Translations under genes and position numbers: made by a program
Part shown: positions 27,260-35,343 of the stretch, in pieces
Position numbering within the stretch: position 1 is the stretch's first letter
Layout: the number at the start of each line of letters is the position of its first letter
Source: Pseudooceanicola sp. HF7
GTDB lineage: Bacteria > Pseudomonadota > Alphaproteobacteria > Rhodobacterales > Rhodobacteraceae
Assembly: GCF_011806405.1 (NCBI RefSeq)
Contig: NZ_JAATOW010000014.1
Span: forward strand, 1-64,000
Direction of reading: 5' to 3'
DNA length: 64,000 nt
Notes under the pieces: generated by a model
Database searches by the model: none
What the model was told of the DNA's origin: nothing
What the model saw: the letters and a program-made list of their open reading frames with translations, nothing else

Positions 27260-27568
27260 CGCAGAGAGCTCCGATCGAAGTCAGCGTCGTCAGCGGACGC
27301 CTGCGTGGATCATGACCAGACCAATCTCCGTGCGATACTCGGTATCTGGCTTTCTCCGCGTGGCAGGCATGTCAGCTTTGGGCTGGGACCGGTCATGCCC
27401 CGTGCCAGGCGCGAATGTCGGCTGTGGGCTAGGAGAAACAACCATCGCAGTCCCCCAGGTTTTCGGTCCGCTGCGCCGCCGCAGTTAGGCTGTGGGCCCT
27501 GAATGACCGATGCCGCGTTCTGCGCGAAGGACACCTTTCACTAATGGGTGACATGCCCCGAATACGCG
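27260..27568. other. Intergenic region, no feature seen
   Basis: About 310 bp between convergent genes. No terminator stem with a T-tract, RNA gene or recognisable frame was found. Confidence 0.4.
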
Positions 27569-27937
27569 TCAGCAAGGTGTGCCTTGATGAAACCGGAGCT
27601 GCCATCGCCCGCTGTCCTTGACCCATAGCGACGACCGGCGTCCGATCTCGATCTTATCGCCGGTCCTTACCTCACTGGTGTATGTCGCGAGGGCCACGTC
27701 AGGAGCGACCAATTCGACTGAGTAGTCCGGTAGAGGCAGCAACGCTTTGATTTCAGCGTTTGGATCGGCCTCGAAGAGCATCTCCGCTCGTTCATATCTG
27801 CGTCCTGACCTGCCGAACTCCAGAAAATCCGAAGAGAATACTTGATCCATGAAGACCGGATCAAAGCGTGTTTCGGCCCGCCAAAGTGCTTCTTCCAAGG
27901 CCATCAACGCAGATCTATCCTCTGGTGCCAAAATCAC
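27569..27937 (-). CDS. DUF4440 / NTF2-like protein
   Basis: The 122-residue protein shows the DUF4440 pattern: a first helix LMALEEALWRAETRFDP, then FLEFGRSGRRYERAEM, and the final RSSLWVKDSGRWQLRFHQGTP. This is a small NTF2-like fold of unknown reaction, often found singly in proteobacteria. The start is GTG at 27937 with GAGG 6 nt upstream. It is monocistronic. Confidence 0.8.
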   Translation of the reverse strand: MILAPEDRSALMALEEALWRAETRFDPVFMDQVFSSDFLEFGRSGRRYERAEMLFEADPNAEIKALLPLPDYSVELVAPDVALATYTSEVRTGDKIEIGRRSSLWVKDSGRWQLRFHQGTPC

Positions 27938-28368
27938 TCCCTACCTCGATATAGGAAACAGAGACGGCAAGAATTCCAGATGAGTGTAGACATATCAAGG
28001 CGAAGGTCGAACGCCGGCAAAGTCCGCTCAGCCGACGGCACAATCTCGCCAGAGTTCACACGCGCGGCAAACGGCAGCTTTGACCGACGCACTACCGCTA
28101 TCTGAGCTGGGTCTGGATGTCCGCCATGGGCCGGGAGTGCCAGAAAGGCAAGTCACACCCCACCAGCTTTAAGGTCCGCTCAACGGAGCACAGCTACCGT
28201 TGATGCCGGATGCAGAAGAAGCCCGGTTTCCGCTCTGCTATGAAGGCTCTTATCCAAAAGGATAGGTTTGTTATCCTTCTGCAAGCAAGGATATCCCACC
28301 GCACTGATGACCGAACAAAGGGTATTTTCTAATCTTTCAGGACGTAATGCCGGCCAATGGAGGAGTTC
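27938..28368. other. Intergenic region with a dispersed motif copy
   Basis: No gene is recognisable. AAACGGCAGCTTTGACC near 28069 resembles the complement of the dispersed AGCTGCCATTCGCTGC motif. The sequence after 28240 is AT-richer and may contain the promoter for the short frame at 28369. Confidence 0.4.
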
Positions 28369-28569
28369 ATGAACTCGACTTGGCAAGAATCCTTCGACCT
28401 CGGCCCGGAGTGCCAGTTGGTCGAGAAACTTGAGGGCGAGGCCCTTGCGTTATCCCATAGGGGAAATTCTGTCGCAGCCATGCAAAAGTTCGAAGAGGTT
28501 TCTCGAACTTGCCTACCGTGTATGAAGGCGACGGCGGGAATGATCTGCAGAAAGAGTATCAGCTTTTAA
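28369..28569 (+). CDS. Small hypothetical protein
   Basis: A 66-residue frame starts at the ATG at 28369, with GGAGGAG ending 4 nt upstream. It begins MNSTWQESFDLGPECQLVEK and has a Cys-Leu-Pro-Cys-Met pair near residue 53. The GGAGG site supports translation, but I recognise no family. Transposase debris follows directly, so the C-terminus may be an artefact of an insertion. Confidence 0.4.
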   Translation: MNSTWQESFDLGPECQLVEKLEGEALALSHRGNSVAAMQKFEEVSRTCLPCMKATAGMICRKSISF

Positions 28570-28667
28570 AGATGCAGTTTCCGTAAGCCACGGCTTTGTC
28601 GCGAAAAAAGACGAGGCGAAGGGCTTATCTCGTGGATCCAGCGTGGTCACCGGTCTGGATGAGCTTA

Positions 28668-28830
28668 CGGATCGCGCCGAGCTACAAAACCAGGAACTGC
28701 CGTGTCTACAGTAAGCCGGTGAAGGCGCCACTTCTGCCAGCCCACCCGCGCACGCGCTGAAACAGCGTGGCTCCCTGCCAATCGGGCTCAAACCGGAGGT
28801 GGCCTGGACGACCGGGCCCGGTCTCTCGAG
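28668..28830 (+). pseudogene. Fragment of an IS5-type transposase N-terminus
   Basis: Two frames give IAPSYKTRNCRVYSKPVK (28675 on) and LKQRGSLPIGLKPEVAW (28757 on). Many IS5-family transposases start with a segment like APSYRTRNWxxYNxALKRRGSL followed by a Trp-containing stretch. The two pieces are in different frames and no DDE domain or terminal repeats follow. It is a short, old remnant. Confidence 0.4.
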
Positions 28831-28972
28831 CGACAGGCAGTGCCCAGCGTTTACCCTGGAGGAAAGCGCGAGGTTCAGAGTGTGAGAACCAGTCTTTGAA
28901 AGGATGGTTGCCGTGGCTCGCTGCGGCACCTTCCATTTTCCTCGCGCTCCGCGCAGATTTTTTGGCCCGTCG

Positions 28973-28999
28973 TGTCACATCGCCTGCTGCTATGTCGTC
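28973..28999 (+). promoter_or_regulatory. ECF41-type promoter upstream of the AhpD-like gene
   Basis: TGTCACA (28973-28979), a 16-bp spacer and CGTC (28996-28999) match the consensus reported for ECF41 sigma factors (TGTCACA-N16-CGTC). It lies 31 bp upstream of the AhpD-like start codon and the ECF41 gene follows, so the sigma factor probably drives its own operon. Confidence 0.82.
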
Positions 29000-29030
29000 A
29001 ACACCGTGTCACACTACAACGGAGACGACG

Positions 29031-29504
29031 ATGACACCTCGAATGACCGATCATATGAAACGCGCCAAGGCCGGCTTCGAGCCGATGTTCGCGGTCGAAG
29101 CCGCCATCCAGCGCAGCACGCTCGAGCCGCTGCTGGTCCACCTGGTAAAGCTGCGCGCCAGCCAGATCAACGGTTGCGCCTTCTGCATCCAGATGCACGT
29201 GGCCGAGGCGCTGAAGGACGGCGAGACGCCGCTGCGGCTGCACATGCTATCCGGCTGGCGCGAAAGCGCGCTCTACTCGGAACGCGAGCGCGCGGCGCTT
29301 AGCTGGACCGAGGCACTGACCCGCCTCTCCGACACGGGCGCACCGGATGCGGACTGGGCGCCGGTCGAGGCGACCTTCGACACCGACGAACGTGCCTGGC
29401 TCACGCTCTCCATCGGGGCGATCAACCTCTGGAACAGGGTGCAGGCGGGCTTGCGCGTGCCACATGCCACCACCCTGCCCCCGGTGCAGGCCGATGCGGC
29501 CTGA
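29031..29504 (+). CDS. Carboxymuconolactone decarboxylase/AhpD-like protein
   Basis: The 157-residue alpha-helical protein carries the AhpD redox motif Cys49-x2-Cys52-x3-His56 in NGCAFCIQMH, followed by RLHMLSGWRESALYSERERA. AhpD-like proteins use these Cys residues for peroxidase or disulfide chemistry. I chose the ATG at 29031 because GGAGA is 5 nt upstream and family homology begins there; the longer frame to 28767 reads through transposase debris. It overlaps the ECF41 gene start by 11 bp. ECF41 genes are commonly paired with one such CMD, oxidoreductase or epimerase gene. Confidence 0.88.
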   Translation: MTPRMTDHMKRAKAGFEPMFAVEAAIQRSTLEPLLVHLVKLRASQINGCAFCIQMHVAEALKDGETPLRLHMLSGWRESALYSERERAALSWTEALTRLSDTGAPDADWAPVEATFDTDERAWLTLSIGAINLWNRVQAGLRVPHATTLPPVQADAA

Positions 29505-30345
29505 TCCGGCACTGAATTTCGAGACGGAGCGGCCGCGGCTGCTCCGTCTCGCCTATCGCATGCTCGGCAGCCATGCCGAGGCCGAGGACATGGTCCAAGA
29601 GGCCTTCCTGCGCTGGCAGCACGCAGAGGCCGTGGAGGTACCGGCCGCCTGGCTGACGCGGGTGGTTTCGCGGCTCTGTCTCGACCAGATGAAATCTGCC
29701 CGCGCCCGGCGCGAGACCTATCCCGGCACGTGGTTGCCGGAACCTTTGATCGAGGAGGTCGACGACGCACTGCGCGAGGACAACCTGACGCTCTCGCTGA
29801 TGATGGCGCTGGAGCGGCTGTCACCGCTAGAACGCGCGGCCTTCCTGCTGCACGACGTCTTCGGCCAGCCGCTGAGCGAGGTTGCAACCACGCTGGACCG
29901 CAGCGCTTCGGCGACGCGCCAGCTTGCCAGTCGTGCGCGGGCACATGTACGGATCGACCGCCCCCGCTACGAGGTGCCACGCGATACGGGCCACTCCATC
30001 GCCCGGGCCTTCTTTCACGCCTGCCGTTCAGGCGATGCCTCGGCCCTGAACAAGATGCTCGCCGAGGACGCGATGCTTTATTCCGATGGTGGCGGGCGGG
30101 TCAGTTCCTACCCGAATGTCATCGAGGGGGCGACGAACCTCGTCAGGCTCTTCCAGGGCCTTCAGCGCAAGTTCGGCGCGCAGATGCAGTTTCTGGGTGC
30201 TAGGGTAATTGACGGGTTGCCGGGCTTTATCAGCCGCAACGACGGCAACCTGCAAATTACCGCGCTCGCGATCGAGGATGGCCGCATCAAGGCCCTGTAC
30301 ATCACCCGCAATCCCGAAAAGCTGACCGGCCTTCTGCCGCACTGA
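29494..30345 (+). CDS. ECF41-family RNA polymerase sigma factor with SnoaL-like C-terminus
   Basis: The 283-residue protein has sigma region 2 (LRLAYRMLGSHAEAEDMVQE and AWLTRVVSRLCLDQMKS) and region 4 (LSPLERAAFLLHDVFGQPLSE). A C-terminal NTF2/SnoaL-like domain of about 120 residues follows, containing the DGGGR motif near residue 198. That motif and the fused domain define ECF41 (SigJ-like) factors, in which the C-terminal extension controls activity instead of a separate anti-sigma. The ATG at 29494 lies inside the end of the AhpD gene, so the two are translationally coupled. The signal is unknown. Confidence 0.9.
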   Translation: MRPDPALNFETERPRLLRLAYRMLGSHAEAEDMVQEAFLRWQHAEAVEVPAAWLTRVVSRLCLDQMKSARARRETYPGTWLPEPLIEEVDDALREDNLTLSLMMALERLSPLERAAFLLHDVFGQPLSEVATTLDRSASATRQLASRARAHVRIDRPRYEVPRDTGHSIARAFFHACRSGDASALNKMLAEDAMLYSDGGGRVSSYPNVIEGATNLVRLFQGLQRKFGAQMQFLGARVIDGLPGFISRNDGNLQITALAIEDGRIKALYITRNPEKLTGLLPH

Positions 30346-30528
30346 GCACGGCCGCCTTCGCAACCGCCCGCCCTGCCCGATCTTAGGCAATCGCGGCCCC
30401 ATGCCGACCCCCAGACCTGGATCAGGGCGCCGCTGCGCGGTACATCGAAGCAGCCGTTCGCCGTGCGCTCCCCCATGGCGGTCGGACATCAGCTCTGTCG
30501 GACTAAGCGGACGTTCTCTGCGACTGCG

Positions 30529-31026
30529 TCAATGTCCGCCATCCTGCTCTGCCGCCACCAACAGCTTGCGCAAGCCTTCGTCCAGCCCCGCGATCTCCGC
30601 ATCGGACAACGCTGCCAGCAGGGTGTTCTGTGTCTCCACATGCGCGGCGACAGCCTGGTCGATGAGGTCGAACCCCGTCTTGGTCAGCTTGACCACCGCG
30701 CGGCGGGCATCCCCCGGATCCTTGGCCCGCGTGACGAGGCCCTGTTTGATCAGTTGGTCGATGCGGTTGGTCATCGTGCCGGAGGTGATCATCATCGAGG
30801 CCATCAACTCCCCCGGTGACAAGGCAAAGGGAGGCCCGGCCCGACGCAGCGTCGCCAGCACATCGAAGCCGGCGGCGTTCAGGCCATGCCGGGCGAAGGT
30901 CTCGTTCATCTGGCGGGAATGGTGATGGAACACGCGTGAGAGCCGTCCAATCGGGCCCATAGCGCTGACATCCAGGTCCGGCCGCGCCTGCCGCCATTGC
31001 TCAAGTATCTGGTCCACTGCATCCAT
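30529..31026 (-). CDS. MarR family regulator
   Basis: The 165-residue protein has MarR winged-helix features: GLNAAGFDVLATLRRAGPPF, LMASMMITSGTMTNRIDQL as recognition helix, and the wing VTRAKDPGDARRAVVKLT with the Asp-x-Arg pair. It is divergent from an EamA transporter with two strong palindromes between them. It very likely represses itself and the transporter, responding to a compound that the transporter moves. Confidence 0.9.
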   Translation of the reverse strand: MDAVDQILEQWRQARPDLDVSAMGPIGRLSRVFHHHSRQMNETFARHGLNAAGFDVLATLRRAGPPFALSPGELMASMMITSGTMTNRIDQLIKQGLVTRAKDPGDARRAVVKLTKTGFDLIDQAVAAHVETQNTLLAALSDAEIAGLDEGLRKLLVAAEQDGGH

Positions 31027-31048
31027 GTCGGCCTTTTACCGAGAGGAT

Positions 31049-31091
31049 ATCTTGACGTCAAGATTTCTGGAATATATCTCGACGTCAAGAT
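31049..31091. promoter_or_regulatory. Twin MarR operators
   Basis: ATCTTGACGTCAAGAT (31049-31064) is a perfect 16-bp palindrome. ATCTCGACGTCAAGAT (31076-31091) repeats it with one mismatch, 27 bp centre to centre. They occupy the 83-bp gap between the MarR and EamA starts. Confidence 0.87.
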
Positions 31092-31109
31092 AATGAAAAG
31101 GAACCTCCT

Positions 31110-31991
31110 ATGTCCCGCCCGCTTGACCTGTTTCTGGCGGCGCTTGCGCCGATGATCTGGGGCAGCACCTATATCATCACGACGCAGTTGCTGCCGGACG
31201 GGTATCCGATGACCGCTGCGGTGCTGCGCGCATTGCCCGCAGGCCTGCTGCTGCTGCTCCTGACCCGCCAGCTTCCGCATGGCGTGTGGCTGGTCCGGTC
31301 CGTCGTGCTTGGCGCGCTCAACTTCTCGATCTTCTGGTGGCTTTTGTTTGTCGCCGCCTATCAGCTGCCTGGCGGCGTCGCCGCGACGGTTGGCGCCATT
31401 CAGCCGCTGATCGTGCTGTACCTGTCCAAATGGCTGCTGGGGCAAAGCACCCCGCCGGCTGCGGTGATCGCCGGGATCGCGGGCCTTCTTGGCGTGGCGC
31501 TCCTGGTTCTGTCACCTAGTGGTGCCGCGCTGGATGGCCTGGGGGTGCTTGCGGCCCTTGGCGGCGCGATTTCCATGGCCTTCGGCACCGTGTTGACCCG
31601 GAAATGGCAGCCGCCGGTCCCTGCCCTCACCTTCACCTCGTGGCAGCTGACCGCCGGTGGTTTGCTGCTGCTGCCAGTGGCGCTTTTTGCGGAACCTGCG
31701 TTGCCGCCGCTCGATCTGAATGCGGTGCTCGGCTTCCTCTACCTGAGCCTGATTGGCGGGGCGGTCACCTACTTTTTCTGGTTCCGCGGCATTGCCCGGC
31801 TTGGCCCTGCCGCCGTGGCTCCACTGGGGTTCCTCAGTCCCATCGCCGCGACACTGCTCGGGCTGGTCCTTCTAGGCGAAACGCTGAGCCTGTTCCAGGC
31901 CAGCGGCATGGTTCTGGTCCTGGCTGGCGTCTGGCTGGGACAACACGCGCTCCGCAATGGCGCCCCGGTGGCACCCGAAGGCCCGAGGTGA
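31110..31991 (+). CDS. EamA family (DMT superfamily) transporter
   Basis: The 293-residue protein has ten predicted helices arranged as two EamA repeats. It opens FLAALAPMIWGSTYIITTQL with the conserved WGSxY pattern. The second repeat includes GLGVLAALGGAISMAFGTVL and ends GETLSLFQASGMVLVLAGVW. DMT transporters export amino acids, metabolites or drugs; the substrate is unknown. Divergent MarR control with twin operators suggests an efflux role induced by its substrate. Confidence 0.9.
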   Translation: MSRPLDLFLAALAPMIWGSTYIITTQLLPDGYPMTAAVLRALPAGLLLLLLTRQLPHGVWLVRSVVLGALNFSIFWWLLFVAAYQLPGGVAATVGAIQPLIVLYLSKWLLGQSTPPAAVIAGIAGLLGVALLVLSPSGAALDGLGVLAALGGAISMAFGTVLTRKWQPPVPALTFTSWQLTAGGLLLLPVALFAEPALPPLDLNAVLGFLYLSLIGGAVTYFFWFRGIARLGPAAVAPLGFLSPIAATLLGLVLLGETLSLFQASGMVLVLAGVWLGQHALRNGAPVAPEGPR

Positions 31992-32002
31992 AGCCTCGGG
32001 CC
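31980..32002 (+). terminator. Hairpin at the end of the EamA gene
   Basis: GGCCCGAGG and CCTCGGGCC form a 9-bp stem with the stop codon in the loop. No T-tract follows, so it may stabilise the 3' end or be a weak terminator. Confidence 0.4.
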
Positions 32003-32374
32003 GTCCCGCGGAAACGGATATTGCCAGACTTTGCCGTAGCAATCAAAATGGGCTCTAAGCTGACCTCGGATGCGACGAAGCATCATGTGCTACAGTGCCT
32101 TCTCAACGTCGGGTTGTCGATGTGAGGGGGCGTGGTGGATCGGAGGATCCATCATGGAAACAACAAGCCTACCCTCCATTCGCGCACTAAGCCGAGCGTG
32201 CAATAAAGGCAGGATCATTGCCAGAAGCGGCCTTTGCCACTGTCGCGCAGCATTCTGTCTGTTGTCGAGATCAGCTGAACGGCCGAAGCTGTCATCCAGA
32301 ATTCCGCCCCCGTGCAAGCCAAGCAAAACTGTGCTTTAAGCTTGGTCCCTTATCCTCCTGTCGTGAGCCCCTTT
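32003..32374. other. Intergenic region, no gene seen
   Basis: About 370 bp without a recognisable frame, RNA gene or repeat. CCTCCTG near 32355 is in the wrong sense for a ribosome-binding site of the downstream VOC gene. Confidence 0.4.
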
Positions 32375-32785
32375 ATGCCCGTCCGCATCTCCCATTTTTC
32401 ATTGCTGATCCCGGATTACGACAAAGCTCTCGATTTCTTCCGTAGCATTGGTTTTGAGTGCCGTGAGGATACAGACCTTGGAAACGGAAAAAGATGGGTA
32501 CGGATCGCCCCCCCGGGAGCAGAAACCGAGATCTTGCTCGCCCGCGCTGCCGATGATCGACAGTCTTGGGCTATCGGAGTACAGGGCGGTGGACGTGTCT
32601 GGCTTTTCCTGGAAACTGAAGATTTCGCACGTGACTACGAGCGGCTTAAAGCCGCAAAAGTTGAGTTCGAAACGCCACCGCGCGACGAACCTTACGGGCG
32701 TGTCGTCGTCTGGAAGGACCCGTGGGGTAATCGTTGGGATCTGATCGAGTATGTCCGTACCGACCGGAGCGGAACAGGCAACTAA
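32375..32785 (+). CDS. VOC family protein (glyoxalase-like)
   Basis: The 136-residue protein begins MPVRISHFSLLIPDYDKALD, the first VOC beta-alpha unit. It continues ETEILLARAADDRQSWAIGV and ends GRVVVWKDPWGNRWDLIEY, the usual DPxGNxWxL terminus. It resembles the single-domain extradiol-dioxygenase/glyoxalase-like group common in actinobacteria and proteobacteria. I chose the ATG at 32375 because homology starts there; the upstream frame adds 21 dissimilar residues. No operon partner is visible. Confidence 0.85.
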   Translation: MPVRISHFSLLIPDYDKALDFFRSIGFECREDTDLGNGKRWVRIAPPGAETEILLARAADDRQSWAIGVQGGGRVWLFLETEDFARDYERLKAAKVEFETPPRDEPYGRVVVWKDPWGNRWDLIEYVRTDRSGTGN

Positions 32786-33176
32786 GGGTTGGAAGCAGAC
32801 ATGCGGCGCCGCGCAAGCTCCAACTACCTCGTCCCCCCTCTCGCGGCGCTCGTGGCCCCACAGCGGACCTTCCCCCTGGATCAGAATGCCGCAGCGCGGC
32901 CCGCCAAAGCTGCCTTTCGCCACGATTGCAAACCCCAACGGCGTCGCAAGATCTGCTGCGCTAACGAACCGCGTTTCAGCTGCAACTGCACCCAGGTCTG
33001 CTGACGTTCCCGGTATCTTAGAAAAGACGTTAGTATCGCCGCATGTTCTACAGAACCGTCGGGCCCACCTGACCTGGGCTCAGGTGCTACGTTAATTGCA
33101 CTGTGGCTTTGGTTTGGCATTGGCAGCTGGCTGTTTCATCAACACGCCAAAAGCTGCGGCCTGCAAATCATGATCT
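32786..33176. other. Intergenic region, no gene seen
   Basis: No recognisable frame or RNA in this 390-bp convergent gap. It shows mixed codon positions and no clear terminator. Confidence 0.4.
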
Positions 33177-33461
33177 TCAAATCGGTCGCAGAAGATTTTT
33201 CAACTCCTCCCATACCTGGGCCCTGTCAGTTTGCAACCCGATCAAGTCTCTCTGCAGCATACAATTATCCGCAAGTACGATGTTGAATGCGGTCCAGTAG
33301 CCTTCCGCCCACATGACAGACTGCCTCGCAAGCAAATTATCGTATGTCAGCTCCGAGCGTTCGCTACAAAGTACGGCTGCCGGTCCGGCCCTGGTCACTT
33401 CAGCCGTGGTCTCAGTGCTAAAAACTGCGGCGAAAAGGGCCACCATGGCAAACACCTTCAA
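33177..33461 (-). CDS. Small secreted hypothetical protein
   Basis: A 94-residue frame begins at a TTG (33461) with AGGAGA about 9 nt upstream. It encodes a signal peptide-like start (KVFAMVALFAAVFSTETTA) and a mature part with two Cys (ARQSVMWAEGYWTAFNIVLA between them). The Cys pair could form a disulfide in the periplasm. Family unknown. An in-frame ATG at 33446 is the alternative start. Confidence 0.5.
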   Translation of the reverse strand: MKVFAMVALFAAVFSTETTAEVTRAGPAAVLCSERSELTYDNLLARQSVMWAEGYWTAFNIVLADNCMLQRDLIGLQTDRAQVWEELKNLLRPI

Positions 33462-34035
33462 TGCTGAGATCTCCTATGATGACTGCAAGTGTTATACCGC
33501 AGGGGGCTGCGGAGCCTCAACAGACATTGGCCTGAAAGAAGCCATTGGTTCGCTATGCAGCTTCCTTCAATCTGGGCTCGAAGCGGTCATGCGGCGGCGC
33601 GGCGTGCAGCGTGCGCAGGCTAGCGTGGTCGCATGACGCGCCCGGCCCAAAGCCGATTTTCACCCTTGTCGCAGCGAATGACCGGTCTGTAGCCAAGAAA
33701 GACACAGACTGCTTTCAGCTCTTTGATCCATTTGACTTTGGCTCATCGCGGACCTCCAACTTTCGTGCAGGGCACAGCGCGATGTGGTTTCGTCGTCGTT
33801 TTGCGAATTGCCTTGCATGATTGCGGCCCCCCTCAACGGCGGCGGCTTTGCCCGGAATTCGTCTTCAAGCCGTTCCGAAATCCTATCCGCTTTTGGCTTG
33901 GTCCGTTCTCTGCCAGGGCAGCTCGGTTGGACAAAGGTGCTTGGGACGTTAGGTAGCAGTCAACATCTGCATGCAGACTGCTGTGCTGCCGAACAGGGCG
34001 TCAGTTTAGTGCGCAACCTTCAAGGAGGCCTACTA
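33462..34035. other. Leader region of the ATP-grasp operon
   Basis: 574 bp with no recognisable gene. A copy of the dispersed motif (GCAGCGAATGACCGG, complement of CCGGTCATTCGCTGC) is at 33671-33685. The final bases hold AAGGAGG, 8 nt before the ATP-grasp start. The promoter is probably in the last 200 bp but I cannot place it. Confidence 0.45.
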
Positions 34036-35343
34036 ATGTCTAAGAAAACTGAAACTCCGACAGCCGAGGTTCTTTCGGGCTGGACCGATCCCACGATGGA
34101 TTCCGTGCGCGGAACTGAAACACCGAAAGACCCGAACAAAGGCTATATCGCTCTGCTCGGCTGGAGCGTGAACGCGATCAAGGCCGCCCAGAAATTCGAC
34201 CGCCGCTACGTCGTGGTCGCGCCGGAATGGGCCGCGGACTTCTGCGAGGCCAACAAGATTCCGTTCATACCGTGGGACTTCGCACGGCTCAACGACCGGT
34301 CGGTGGAAATCGCCCAGCGTCTTAAGGACGATGGTGTCGATGTGGCCATTCCGCTGTTCGAGGAGACCGTCGAGTGGTCGGGTGCGATCAACGCCGTTCT
34401 CATGGACAAGCCGCGCATGTATGGCCAATCCATCCTGTTCCGCGACAAGGCCCTGATGAAGCGCCGCGCCCAGCTGGGCGGTATCCGCGTCGGGATCTTC
34501 GAAGAGGCCTACGAGAAGGACGACATCATCCGCTTCATGAAGCGGGTCAACCAGACGCTGCTCAAGCTTGACGGCGACCCGGATGACCCGATCCACGTCA
34601 AGGCCTTCGACAAGGCCGGCTGCCTGGGGCATCGCATGATCCGCGATATCGAGGACATCGACAAGATTCCTGAAGAAGAGTACCCGCTGCTGATGGAAAG
34701 CCATCTGGACGGCTGGGAATTCGCGGTCGAGGCCTGGATCCACGACGGTGAGATAAAGTTTCTCAACATCTCCGAATACGTGACGCTGGGCTACTCCGTC
34801 TTCGTGCCGGCCACCCACGAACTTGAAAGCTGGCGGGACGCGATCACCAAACAGATCGAGAAGCTGATCAAGACGTTCGACATCAAGTTCGGCCAGATCC
34901 ACCCGGAGTACTTCGTTACCTCTGATGGCGAGATGTACTTCGGAGAGGTCGCCTATCGCCCGCCCGGCTTCAAGGCGTTCGAGCTGATCGAGCGCGCCTA
35001 TGGATTCAATCCCTATCAGGCATCCATGCTCGTTTTCGATCCCAAAAGCACCAAGGAGGAGGTCGACGCATTCTTCCCCCGTCCGGTCGAGGATGCCCAG
35101 TGCTACGCCGGCTGTTTTGGTGTCTATCCCCGCCGCCGTGTCGTCAGTAAACTCGAGATGCCCAAGGAAACAACGGAGCACCCGTATTTCGAGTCGCATG
35201 AACTGGTCGCACCGACAGAGGAAACGGTCCCGGACCGATCCGCCTTCGGCACGCATTGGGGGCTGATCTTCTTTGCGGGGGACGATCCGATAAAACTGCG
35301 TGACCTACTCAAGGCGCAGGAAGAACTGGATTTTTACGTGTGA
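34036..35343 (+). CDS. ATP-grasp ligase, uncharacterised
   Basis: The 435-residue protein has an N-terminal pre-ATP-grasp Rossmann-like region (YIALLGWSVNAIKAAQKF; AIPLFEETVEWSGAI) and a central ATP-grasp fold. The likely nucleotide Lys is K189 in PIHVKAFDKAGCLGHRM, and the adenine-side acid is E221 in LMESHLDGWEFAVEAW. The Mg site is EYFVTSDGEMYFGEVAYRPP, with E304 and R308. ATP-grasp enzymes join a carboxylate to an amine or thiol through an acylphosphate. It resembles the carbamoyl-phosphate/BtrJ/PurK-like ligases rather than RimK, but no product can be named. Translation is strongly supported by AAGGAGG at 8 nt. Its stop overlaps the next gene (TGATG), so the two proteins are made together. 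Confidence 0.87.
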   Translation: MSKKTETPTAEVLSGWTDPTMDSVRGTETPKDPNKGYIALLGWSVNAIKAAQKFDRRYVVVAPEWAADFCEANKIPFIPWDFARLNDRSVEIAQRLKDDGVDVAIPLFEETVEWSGAINAVLMDKPRMYGQSILFRDKALMKRRAQLGGIRVGIFEEAYEKDDIIRFMKRVNQTLLKLDGDPDDPIHVKAFDKAGCLGHRMIRDIEDIDKIPEEEYPLLMESHLDGWEFAVEAWIHDGEIKFLNISEYVTLGYSVFVPATHELESWRDAITKQIEKLIKTFDIKFGQIHPEYFVTSDGEMYFGEVAYRPPGFKAFELIERAYGFNPYQASMLVFDPKSTKEEVDAFFPRPVEDAQCYAGCFGVYPRRRVVSKLEMPKETTEHPYFESHELVAPTEETVPDRSAFGTHWGLIFFAGDDPIKLRDLLKAQEELDFYV

